Positions 19,724 to 27,223 of a DNA stretch of 54,780 nucleotides are shown here, piece after piece. Positions within the stretch are counted from its first letter, which is position 1, and each line of letters starts with the position of its first letter. The position numbers and the translations under genes were made by a program. Below the pieces are notes generated by a model. The model made no database searches, was not told the origin of the DNA, and saw only the letters and a list, made by a program, of their open reading frames with translations. The DNA comes from Bacteroidales bacterium (GTDB lineage: Bacteria > Bacteroidota > Bacteroidia > Bacteroidales > Muribaculaceae): NCBI GenBank assembly GCA_004553485.1, contig SFLG01000023.1:1-54780 (forward strand). Direction: 5' to 3'.

Positions 19724-20239
19724 ATGTCGTTAGAGTCATACAAAAAAGCGCTCGAGAACCAAAGGATACGCCAGCGCAAGTTCAACCCCGAGGAAACGCC
19801 CGAACAGGACGAGCCCCGCGGGCACGTCGAAACCGAATACGTCCTTGTGGAATCGCAGTCCGGGTCAAGACGCATCGGCGCACTGGTGACGTTTATTCTG
19901 CTCGTGGCAATTCTCATGGTAGCGGCGATAAAGAACCCCAGCGAGAGCGAAAGCCGAAAATTGGTCAATAACTATATCGTCGAAAAAATCAATGATAAGT
20001 TACGTGACGAAATGACCAACGAAGAAAACGACGGCCTCAAACAACTTGGCGCTTTTATCGGAATGACCTTTTCGTCGCACATACTCGAATATTTATCAGA
20101 GACCGAGGTCAACGACTGCGTCCTCTTCTCTACCTTCAACTGCAAAGCAAAACGAGAAGACTCCTCCATCACCATCGCCAAAGGCATCATCCTCTTCGGC
20201 AAAGTCATCCCCCTAAAAACCGACCTCAACCTAAAATAA
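19724..20239 (+). CDS. Small membrane-anchored protein, DUF4359-like
   Basis: ATG at 19724, 22 nt after porX, gives 171 residues. A longer in-frame extension would overlap porX and has no coding character. A charged cytoplasmic N-terminus (about 1-48, with RQRKFNPEETPEQDE) is followed by one TM helix (IGALVTFILLVAILMVAAI, about 50-68), then an extracytoplasmic domain. That domain contains NPSESESRKLV and a C-terminal beta stretch, DCVLFSTFNC then ITIAKGIILFGKVIPL. The pattern NPS..., a short helix and ...IGIFGKV resembles DUF4359 proteins; this match is from memory. Function is unknown. It may ride in the porWX operon. Its AT content is higher than that of its neighbours. Confidence 0.75.
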   Translation: MSLESYKKALENQRIRQRKFNPEETPEQDEPRGHVETEYVLVESQSGSRRIGALVTFILLVAILMVAAIKNPSESESRKLVNNYIVEKINDKLRDEMTNEENDGLKQLGAFIGMTFSSHILEYLSETEVNDCVLFSTFNCKAKREDSSITIAKGIILFGKVIPLKTDLNLK

Positions 20240-21596
20240 CCCACACCGCTAAAGTCGCGCGGTTTAGGCGCGGTTGGGGATGCGGGAGGCGGTGAGGCGG
20301 CGGAGCTGCCAGAAGATTAGGGCGGCGGTGACGACGGTGGCGAGGGCGTCGGAGATGGGGAAGGCCATCCATACGCCGTTGAGGTGGAAGACGGAGCAGG
20401 AATATCACCTGGCGGGCAAGGCCCAACAGCAGGCTCTCGCCGGCTTTGCCGATGCTCTGAAAAAAGTTTGTGGAGACAATCTGGAAGCCCACCAGCGAGA
20501 AGGCCAGCATCGACGTCGACAGGCACGTCGCCGTCACCTCGATGAGGCGCGGGTGGTTGGTGAAGGCGCGGGCAAGGGCCTCGGGGCACGCTATACCGGC
20601 TACCGACGACAGCACGCACAGCACCGTGGCGGCCCCTACGGCAAGCCAGAAAGTCTTTATCGACCGGTCGAGACGGCCGGCGCCATAGTTGTAGCCCACG
20701 ATGGGCTGCATGCCCTGGCAGATACCTAATACCACCATCACCACCAGCTGCGTCACCGTAGTGAAGATGCCGGCGGCACCAACGGCATCGTCGCCGCCAT
20801 AGAACACCAGGCTGCGGTTGATAATGACGTTGACAAGGCAGCCCGCCGCGTTGACGGCACAGGGGGCCGAACCGATGGCAAGGATGGGCCAGACGGTGCG
20901 CCACCGCAGGGTAAAGATGCCGCGGCGGAAGTGCACGACGCTCGTCTTGCGGAAGAAATGCCAGAAGACAAAGACACCGGCGCAGGTGGTGGCAATCACC
21001 GTGGCCAGCGCGGCGCCGGCGATGCCCATGTTGAGCGGGAAGATGAACAGCCAAGCCAGAACGATATTGACCAGGGCGCTGTACACCATCGTCATCATCG
21101 CCCGTCGCGGATAGCCCGACGCGCGCTGTATGTTGTTGAAACTGAAGGTGAAGTTCATTATCAGCAGTCCGGGCAGCAGCACGCTCATAAACGAGAAGGC
21201 GTAAGGCAGCGTCACGTCCGAGGCTCCGAAGGCCCGGAGGATGTCCTTGAGCCAGAAGCCGAAGCAGCTGACATAAACGGTACCGATTATCGCTAACAGC
21301 AGCAGCGCGCTCCCCAGCGTGCGCTCGGCCTCCTCGTGGTTCTTCGCCCCCAGCAGCATCGACACGCGCGCCGAGGCACCGGCGCCGATAAGGACACCGA
21401 GGGCCGTGGACAGGTTCATCACCGGAAAGGTTATGGCCAGACCGGCGATGGCCTCGTGTCCGACGTTCTGACCGATAAACACACGGTCGATGACGTTGTA
21501 CAGCGACGCCACTGTCATACCCACCACCGAGGGCAGGCTGTATTTCCAGAGCAGTCGGCCAACCGGTTCGGTGGCCAGTTCGTTAATACCGGACAA
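20226..21596 (-). CDS. MATE-family multidrug exporter, C-terminus frameshifted
   Basis: Residues 1-400 read as a normal MATE (MatE) Na+/H+ drug antiporter. The N-terminal half has LLWKYSLPSVVGMTVASLYNVIDRVFIG; the second half contains ICQGMQPIVGYNYGAG, and the helices are regularly spaced. After RQVIFLL (near 20400) the frame turns into Arg/Pro-rich nonsense that runs to 20226, overlapping the gene opposite. In the adjacent frame the expected end appears (FHLNGVWMAFPISDALATVV ... RIPNRA, stop at 20264-20266). The last helix is therefore out of frame. Family members usually have about eight more hydrophobic residues here, so a short deletion is more likely than one lost base. A sequencing error is also possible. 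Confidence 0.85.
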   Translation of the reverse strand: MSGINELATEPVGRLLWKYSLPSVVGMTVASLYNVIDRVFIGQNVGHEAIAGLAITFPVMNLSTALGVLIGAGASARVSMLLGAKNHEEAERTLGSALLLLAIIGTVYVSCFGFWLKDILRAFGASDVTLPYAFSFMSVLLPGLLIMNFTFSFNNIQRASGYPRRAMMTMVYSALVNIVLAWLFIFPLNMGIAGAALATVIATTCAGVFVFWHFFRKTSVVHFRRGIFTLRWRTVWPILAIGSAPCAVNAAGCLVNVIINRSLVFYGGDDAVGAAGIFTTVTQLVVMVVLGICQGMQPIVGYNYGAGRLDRSIKTFWLAVGAATVLCVLSSVAGIACPEALARAFTNHPRLIEVTATCLSTSMLAFSLVGFQIVSTNFFQSIGKAGESLLLGLARQVIFLLRLPPQRRMDGLPHLRRPRHRRHRRPNLLAAPPPHRLPHPQPRLNRATLAVWVILG

Positions 21597-21694
21597 TTGC
21601 GGGAGGAGTTAAAGGTTAAGCGTTAGGGGTTAGGCGGGGCTAGCTGAGGGCCGCTGGGGCCGGGGTGCCGTTGTGGGCCGCTGGGAGCCGGACT

Positions 21695-21720
21695 GTTATC
21701 GGTCGAGCTCGACCGATAAC
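21695..21720. repeat. Perfect 26-bp palindrome, copy 1
   Basis: The half-site GTTATCGGTCGAG is followed by its exact reverse complement. It shares its frame with the palindrome at 30125-30150, except for one symmetric pair that changes from T:A to G:C. It lies between the TPR gene's terminator and the MATE gene, in non-coding DNA. Confidence 0.8.
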
Positions 21721-21754
21721 GGTGGCGACAGGCGTAGAATTAAATTTCGGGCCA

Positions 21755-21791
21755 TAAAAAAGGCGGAGCCGGAGGCTCCGCTCTTTTTTTT
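21755..21791 (-). terminator. Bidirectional terminator after the TPR gene
   Basis: The hairpin GCGGAGCC/GGCTCCGC (21763-21781) has A-tracts upstream (21756-21761) and T-tracts downstream (21783-21791), so it can terminate in both directions. It follows the minus-strand TPR gene by 15 nt. Confidence 0.8.
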
Positions 21792-21805
21792 GTGGCGGGG
21801 TCGGT

Positions 21806-22471
21806 TTACTTGCCGGCCTGTATTTTGGCGCGCTCGACGTATTTGTCGATGTCACCCATAAAGCTGGGGTACTGGCTCTGTATCTTCAGATACTCCTCGT
21901 ACTCCTTGTCGTACTTCTTCTGGGCGCGGTATACGTTGGCGAGCTTGAGCATGCAGTAAGGCATGATAGCGGGGTTGTTGTTGGCCTCCTTCAGTGCCTC
22001 GTTGTAGCAATTGATGGCCTCGTCAAGCTTGTTGAGGTTGGCGTAGCAGTCGCCCTTGAGCAGGCAGATGCCGGCCTCGACGCGCTCGCCGTCCAGGTCT
22101 GCCTTGTCGAGGTATTTCAGGGCCTCTTCATACTTGCCCTGCTCGTAGTAGTGACCGGCAACCATGACGCGGGCACGGTTGTTGGCATCGTAGTCGCCGT
22201 CGTCGGCAATCTTTTTGTACATCTCGAAGCGGATGCTGTCGTTCTGCTCCATGTCGGCCTTGCCGATGGCCTCGTTGGCCTTCTTGGTGCCCGAGTAGTG
22301 GCTCCAGTACAAGCCGCCGGCGATAGCCAGGACGACAACGATGGCAACTGCCGACCAGATGATGATTTTCTTGTTAACGCGGGCGATACCGGCGGCCTGA
22401 ACGGCCTCTACGCCAGGGAGCTCGGTGAGGGTTTCCTTCTTGGGGGTTTCTTTCGAATTATTCTTGTCCAT
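21806..22471 (-). CDS. TPR-repeat membrane protein
   Basis: The product is 221 residues. A charged 34-residue N-terminus precedes one TM helix (IIIWSAVAIVVVLAIAGGLYW, about 37-57). A periplasmic part follows with at least two to three TPR motifs (VMVAGHYYEQGKYEEALKYLDKA; LKGDCYANLNKLDEAINCYNEAL; KLANVYRAQKKYDKEYEEYLKI; each quoted only in part of its span). It resembles the YfgM-like tetratricopeptide proteins of Bacteroidetes that sit in the inner membrane; the exact role is unknown. It has its own promoter and terminator, so it is monocistronic. Confidence 0.85.
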   Translation of the reverse strand: MDKNNSKETPKKETLTELPGVEAVQAAGIARVNKKIIIWSAVAIVVVLAIAGGLYWSHYSGTKKANEAIGKADMEQNDSIRFEMYKKIADDGDYDANNRARVMVAGHYYEQGKYEEALKYLDKADLDGERVEAGICLLKGDCYANLNKLDEAINCYNEALKEANNNPAIMPYCMLKLANVYRAQKKYDKEYEEYLKIQSQYPSFMGDIDKYVERAKIQAGK

Positions 22472-22555
22472 TGTGATAATATTTTTCGAGTTTATACGGT
22501 CCGCGACACGGCACGGACAATCGGGGGCAATGGTGCTGCCCTATTTTTCAGATTG

Positions 22556-22635
22556 CAAAATTAACGTAAATCCGCCAATAATAAAAATATTATGGGGGAT
22601 TTTTGCACTTTATCGGCCGAAAAGCGTTAAATTTG
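22556..22635. promoter_or_regulatory. Divergent promoters of the TPR gene and cdd
   Basis: On the minus strand, TAATTTTG (complement at 22556-22563) fits the -7 box for the TPR gene, leaving a leader of about 80 nt. On the plus strand, TAAATTTG at 22628-22635 with TTTG at 22602-22605 (22-nt spacing) fits a promoter for cytidine deaminase, with a leader of about 105 nt. The -33 box of the first is weak. Confidence 0.5.
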
Positions 22636-22748
22636 TAGTGCCGCAGTGTCCCCCGGGGCAAAAAGTTCCGTGCCGGGCAGGGCGGACTCATAACCCAACA
22701 GGTCTCATAACTGAATAACTGATTATTACTTAAAGCGATTAATAACGC

Positions 22749-23222
22749 ATGCGCAAGATTGACATTATTGTTCCTATAACCGAATATACTTACGACGAGC
22801 TCAGCGCCGAGGACCGTCGCCTTGTCGATATGGCCCGCGAGGCCACCTACCGCAGCTACGTGCCGTACAGCCACTTCCACGTCGGCGCGGCCATCGAGCT
22901 TGACAACGGCGAGGTGGTGTGCGGCTCCAACCAGGAAAATGTCGCCTACCCGTCGGGCACCTGCGCCGAGCGCTCGGCCTGCTTCTATGCCGGCGCGCGC
23001 TACCCCGAGAGCAAGTTTGTCAAAATAGTCGTCGCCGCCCGCGGCACCGACGGCGAGTTTGTCAGCGAGCCGGTGGCCCCGTGCGGCGCCTGCCGCCAGG
23101 CACTGCTCGAGTACGAGCAGCTGGCCGGCCGTCCCGTACCGGTAATCCTCTGCGGCAAAGACAGTTTTCGTATGCTGCCCAGCGTGGCATCGACACTGCC
23201 GCTGGCCTTTACCGAGTTTTAA
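22749..23222 (+). CDS. cdd: Cytidine deaminase
   Basis: The product is a 157-residue zinc enzyme that deaminates cytidine and deoxycytidine in pyrimidine salvage. The homotetrameric-type motif is complete: FHVGAAIE near 43-50, then TCAERSA with zinc ligand C72 and proton shuttle E74, then PCGACRQ with ligands C112 and C115. Length is slightly above the usual 130-140 because of an N-terminal extension. It stands alone, with its own promoter. The downstream metal permease is 94 nt away and separated by a repeat array. Confidence 0.93.
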   Translation: MRKIDIIVPITEYTYDELSAEDRRLVDMAREATYRSYVPYSHFHVGAAIELDNGEVVCGSNQENVAYPSGTCAERSACFYAGARYPESKFVKIVVAARGTDGEFVSEPVAPCGACRQALLEYEQLAGRPVPVILCGKDSFRMLPSVASTLPLAFTEF

Positions 23223-23230
23223 GCGGCTAA

Positions 23231-23286
23231 CTTAGCTTAGTAGCTAAGGTAGCTAAGGTAGCTATAATAGCTACAATAACCTACCT
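23231..23286 (+). repeat. 9-bp imperfect tandem repeat (GTAGCTAAG type) with palindrome
   Basis: Tandem TAGCTAAGG units run into a 17-bp palindrome (GTAGCTAT-A-ATAGCTAC, 23258-23274) and a mirrored tail. The sequence is related to the array at 9847-9883. It fills most of the gap between cdd and the permease. Confidence 0.65.
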
Positions 23287-23316
23287 GGTTTTAGCCGCCG
23301 TTACCCATACCCTACA

Positions 23317-24144
23317 ATGCTGCAATACGAGTTTTTTCGTCTGGCCCTTTTGGCCGTGGTGATAATCGCTGTCGCCGCGGCAATGATAGGCACATATATT
23401 ATCTCCCGCCGGCTCGTGGCCCTGTCGGGCGGTGTCACCCACGCCTGCTTCGGAGGCCTGGGCCTCGGTTACTTCTTAGGCGTCAGCCCGATAGCGATGG
23501 CGGCGGTGTTCGCCATCGGCTCGTCGTTGGGCGTCGAGTGGCTGTCGCGGCGTCTGCATGTGCGTGAGGACTCGGCCATCGCCGTCGTCTGGGCCCTTGG
23601 CATGGCCGTGGGCGTGCTCTTCGTGTTCCTCACGCCGGGATACGTGCCCGAGCTTAACTCTTTCCTTTTCGGCAGTATACTTACGGTAAGCGGCAAAGAC
23701 ATTGCCGTCTTTGCCGCTTTCACTGTCCTGCTGATATTGTTTTTTGCCTGCCGCTACCGCCAGATTGTCGCCGTGGCCTTCGACCGCGACTTTGCCCGTG
23801 TGGCCGGGCTGCCCGTGCGCTTTATCTCGGTGACGGCGACGGTGATGACCGCGGTGTGCATCGTGCTCACCATCCGCCTTGTGGGCATCATGCTGCTGAT
23901 GTCGATGATGACATTGCCCATGATGATTGCCGAGGTGTGGCTGCACCGCTTCGGGCCGCTGATGGTGGCCGGAGCCGTCGTGTCGGTGACATGCAGCGTG
24001 GCCGGACTGTTTATCGGCACCGTCATCGACGTGCCCTGCTCGGCCATTATCGTGCTGCTGCTGTGCGCGGCCTACCTGGCCTCGCGGATAGTGCACACGG
24101 CGGTCAGTCGTACCAGAAGCCGACGTTATCTACCCACAGAGTGA
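23317..24144 (+). CDS. Metal-ion ABC transporter permease (ZnuB/TroC family)
   Basis: The 275-residue product has eight or so hydrophobic helices. ABC-3 family hallmarks are the opening IGTYIISRRLVALSGGVTHACFGGLGLGYFLG (quoted in part), a mid-protein FGSILTVSGKDI and the cytoplasmic loop FDRDFARVAGLPV. It moves Zn2+, Mn2+ or Fe2+ across the inner membrane together with an ATPase and a binding protein. Neither partner gene is in the vicinity, which is unusual. Its 3' end overlaps the convergent PCMD gene by 41 bp. Confidence 0.88.
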   Translation: MLQYEFFRLALLAVVIIAVAAAMIGTYIISRRLVALSGGVTHACFGGLGLGYFLGVSPIAMAAVFAIGSSLGVEWLSRRLHVREDSAIAVVWALGMAVGVLFVFLTPGYVPELNSFLFGSILTVSGKDIAVFAAFTVLLILFFACRYRQIVAVAFDRDFARVAGLPVRFISVTATVMTAVCIVLTIRLVGIMLLMSMMTLPMMIAEVWLHRFGPLMVAGAVVSVTCSVAGLFIGTVIDVPCSAIIVLLLCAAYLASRIVHTAVSRTRSRRYLPTE

Positions 24145-25057
24145 GGCCCGGGGTGCCGGTGTAAGCCTCGCCGCTGGATGCCGAGAACATCACGATGACG
24201 TGCGTCGGGGTGGCGTTGGCCTCCCATCCCACTTCCTTCACGGGCTTCATCTGGCCCTTTGAGTTGCGGGCATAGTAGACGCGGTCGCCGGTGAAGAGGG
24301 GCACGGGAGCGCCCGACTGGCCGTAGACGATGGGCATGCGGTGGTTGTTGCGCCAGTGCGACATCGACGTGCCGAAGGTCTGACGGCCCGAGCCCACGCG
24401 CTTGGCAAAGATGTTGCCGTCCTTGTCCTCCCAGCGGCGCTGAAGCACCACCATGACCTCGGCGTGGTCGGGGCCGGCATATTCCTTTTTCTTTCCGAAA
24501 CCCGACGAGTAGACCTTCTTGCCGTCCTTGGGGATCTGCACCTTGTAGTCGAACTGCAGCGACTTGGGACGGTAGGTGAAGGGGACACCCATGTCGATTT
24601 TAGAGTACGGGTTGCTGGTGCTCTTGATGGGCTCGATCATCTGGCCCAGGAAGATTGTGCCGCCGGCGATAACATCGAGGTTGACCATGCCCATTACCTT
24701 GCAGTGCTCGAACTGGCATACCAGCTTGGCGCACTTGCCGTGGCCGGGGCGGTCTTCGGGATAGACAGCGTTGCTGACCTTGACGATGCCGGCGGGCTTG
24801 GCAAGGACGTTTGACGAGCCCCAGGGCGAGTTGCCCCGGTTGGTGTAGGCCTTGCCCGAGTTGTCCACGCCGTCGGGGGCAATGGCGTAGACCTTACGAG
24901 TCTGGCCGCCGAGCAGCTTCGACTCCTTGATGTTGCGAACGTACCAGTGGTCAAAGTCGCCGAAGTTGATCGGGGCAAAGCCACGGGCCTGGACTTCGGC
25001 CGCAATACTTGCGGCCATTGCCAGCATAAGTGCCGAGGCACACAATATTTTTTTCAT
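24104..25057 (-). CDS. Secreted PCMD-domain-like protein
   Basis: The product is 317 residues with an N-terminal signal peptide (MKKILCASALMLAMAASIAA). The mature part is beta-rich: FGDFDHWYVRNIKES, an SPWGSSNVL segment, LDVIAGGTIFLGQM, a DYKVQIPKDGKK strand, and a C-terminal TLWVDNVGFWYD. That final (T)LWVDDV...YE-like ending and the SPYGSxNV-like motif are typical of the putative carbohydrate metabolism domain (PCMD) of Bacteroidales, a jelly-roll-like fold on secreted proteins. There is no lipobox. Function is unknown. It stands just downstream of rho, 93 nt away, in the same direction. Confidence 0.75.
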   Translation of the reverse strand: MKKILCASALMLAMAASIAAEVQARGFAPINFGDFDHWYVRNIKESKLLGGQTRKVYAIAPDGVDNSGKAYTNRGNSPWGSSNVLAKPAGIVKVSNAVYPEDRPGHGKCAKLVCQFEHCKVMGMVNLDVIAGGTIFLGQMIEPIKSTSNPYSKIDMGVPFTYRPKSLQFDYKVQIPKDGKKVYSSGFGKKKEYAGPDHAEVMVVLQRRWEDKDGNIFAKRVGSGRQTFGTSMSHWRNNHRMPIVYGQSGAPVPLFTGDRVYYARNSKGQMKPVKEVGWEANATPTHVIVMFSASSGEAYTGTPGLTLWVDNVGFWYD

Positions 25058-25150
25058 AACAAAATGGTATTACGTTAGTAATGTGCGCAGCGTCCCGGCC
25101 ATCTGCGCGTTATGTGTTTTATACGCGCAGCTGACCTGACAGGCCGCGCG

Positions 25151-27223
25151 TTACGAGTTCATCGTGCGCAGCAGCTCGTCGTTGTCGCGGGTGCGCTCCA
25201 TCTGTTCGGTGATGAAGTCCATGGCCTCGATCGAGTTGCGGTCGCCCAGGAAGCGGCGGAGCACCCACATGCGCTGCACGGTCTCGGGGCGCAGCAGCAG
25301 GTCGTCGCGGCGGGTCGACGATGCCATGATGTCGACGGCGGGGAAGATGCGCTTGTTCGACAGCTTGCGGTCGAGCTGCAGCTCCATGTTGCCGGTGCCC
25401 TTGAACTCTTCAAAGATGACTTCGTCCATCTTCGATGAGGTCTCGGTGAGGGCGGTGGCGATGATTGTCAGCGAGCCGCCGTTTTCGATGTTGCGCGCGG
25501 CGCCGAAGAAGCGCTTGGGGCGCTGCAGGGCGTTGGCGTCGACACCGCCGGAGAGGATTTTGCCAGAGGCGGGGGCGCAGGTGTTGTAGGCGCGGGCAAG
25601 ACGGGTAATGGAGTCGAGCAGAATTACCACGTCGTGGCCGCTCTCTACCATGCGCTTGGCCTTTTCGAGCACCATCTGCGAGATTTTGACGTGCTGGTCG
25701 GCGGGCTCGTCAAAGGTGGAGGCGATGACCTCGGCGTTGACGGTGCGCTTCATGTCGGTTACCTCCTCGGGGCGCTCGTCGATGAGCAGAATCATGATGT
25801 AGGTCTCGGGGTGGTTCTCGGCGATGGCATTGGCGATAGCCTTGAGCAAGAGCGTCTTACCGGTTTTGGGCGGAGCGACGATGAGGCCGCGCTGGCCCTT
25901 GCCGATGGGGGCGAACATGTCTACCACGCGGGTGGAGAGGTTGTTGGTGGTGGCGCCGCCGGTGAGGTCGAACTTCTCCTCGGGGAAGAGTGGCGTGAGG
26001 TGCTCGAAGGGTACGCGGTCGCGGGCAAACTGGGGCGACAGGCCGTTGATGCGCAGGACGGTGTTCATGGGGAAGTACTTCTCGTTCTCGCGCGGAGGAC
26101 GGATGGTGCACTCCACGACGTCGCCCATGCGCAGGCCGTTGGCCTTGATCTGCTGCTGGGTGACGTAGATGTCGTCGGGGCTGGGCAGGTAGTTGTAGTC
26201 GGCCGAGCGCAGGAAGCCGAAGCCCTGGGGGTCGATGTCGAGGACGCCCATGGCGCCGATGAAGTCGCGGAATTCAAAACCGTCGATCATGCGCGGATCG
26301 CGGACGTTTTTGCCCTTCTTTTTCTTCTTTCCCTGGCCGGGGAGCGCGACAATCTGCGTGTTGGGGGCGGGCTCGGTGACGTTGATGGGCGGGAGGCCGG
26401 CGTTGAAGCCCGAGCGCATGGCGGGAGCAAAGGCCTCGGCGGGAGCCTGTGCCGCAGCGGGCTGCTCGGCCTGGCGTGCCTCGCGCTCGCGGCGTTCGGC
26501 AGCGGCGGCCTCACGCTCGCGCTGCGAGCGGGGTGTGAAGGTGCGGCCGGCATTCTTGTTGCCGAAGAAAGCGTTGAACGACGAGTCGGGGCCTTTGGCC
26601 TTGGGCTGCGCGGGAGCGGCGGGTTTTGCAGGCTCGGCGGCGGGCTGTGCCTCGGCCTCGGACTGAGCTGCGGGAGCGGCCTGGGCGACGGGCTCGGCCT
26701 GGGCGACGGGCTGGTCGGGAATTATGGTAAGAGCCTCGGTAGTGGCTTCGGCAGCGGCTTCGGCAGCGGCTTCGGAGGCGGCAGTTTCTTTGCGGAGGGC
26801 GGCGTCACGCTCGGCCAGCTCTTTCTTGCTGGGGCGGCCGCGCTTTTTGCGGGGCGTGTTGACGGCCGGATCCTCGGCAGCGGCGGCCTCGGCGGGCTTT
26901 TCGGCCTCGGCGGCAGCGGGAGTGGCGACGGCGGCTTCAGCGGCATCGGCCTGTTCAAGCTCGCTCTTCTTCTTGCGGCCGCGCTTTTTGGGCTGGGCGG
27001 TGGCATCAGGGGCGGGCTGGGCCTGGGCCTCGGCGGGCTTGCGGCCGCGCTTCTTGGGCAGACGCTGGGCGTCGGCTGCTGCCTTGACTATTGCCTGCTG
27101 GTCGAGGATATCGTAGATAAGAGCCTCGCGCTCCTGGTTTTCGGGTTTTTTGATACCCAGCTCGGCGGCAGTGGCGTGCAGCTGCACGTCCTCCATGTTT
27201 TCGAGTTCGATGATGTTGTACAT
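25151..27223 (-). CDS. rho: Transcription termination factor Rho with long disordered insertion
   Basis: The product is 690 residues against about 420 in E. coli. An N-terminal Rho_N domain (about 1-48) is followed by a low-complexity Ala/Glu/Pro/Lys region (about 50-310). This region holds three basic AT-hook-like motifs (KKRGRKP, KKRGRKKK, RKKRGRPSKKE), an Arg/Glu helix and a KKKKKGK patch. The RNA-binding cold-shock domain follows (GVLDIDPQGFGFLRSADYNYLPSPDD, quoted in part). The ATPase then has Walker A PPKTGKT (K456), Walker B VILLDSITRLARAYN and the Q/R loops. Such insertions are known in Bacteroides Rho, where the disordered region promotes condensates. The helicase core is intact. Confidence 0.96.
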   Translation of the reverse strand: MYNIIELENMEDVQLHATAAELGIKKPENQEREALIYDILDQQAIVKAAADAQRLPKKRGRKPAEAQAQPAPDATAQPKKRGRKKKSELEQADAAEAAVATPAAAEAEKPAEAAAAEDPAVNTPRKKRGRPSKKELAERDAALRKETAASEAAAEAAAEATTEALTIIPDQPVAQAEPVAQAAPAAQSEAEAQPAAEPAKPAAPAQPKAKGPDSSFNAFFGNKNAGRTFTPRSQREREAAAAERREREARQAEQPAAAQAPAEAFAPAMRSGFNAGLPPINVTEPAPNTQIVALPGQGKKKKKGKNVRDPRMIDGFEFRDFIGAMGVLDIDPQGFGFLRSADYNYLPSPDDIYVTQQQIKANGLRMGDVVECTIRPPRENEKYFPMNTVLRINGLSPQFARDRVPFEHLTPLFPEEKFDLTGGATTNNLSTRVVDMFAPIGKGQRGLIVAPPKTGKTLLLKAIANAIAENHPETYIMILLIDERPEEVTDMKRTVNAEVIASTFDEPADQHVKISQMVLEKAKRMVESGHDVVILLDSITRLARAYNTCAPASGKILSGGVDANALQRPKRFFGAARNIENGGSLTIIATALTETSSKMDEVIFEEFKGTGNMELQLDRKLSNKRIFPAVDIMASSTRRDDLLLRPETVQRMWVLRRFLGDRNSIEAMDFITEQMERTRDNDELLRTMNS

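Noticed and set aside
26461..26900. Repetitive GCGGCTTCGGCAGCG-type DNA in rho as a possible repeat array
   Set aside because: It is coding sequence for the Ala/Glu-rich disordered region of Rho; the repetition follows from the protein.
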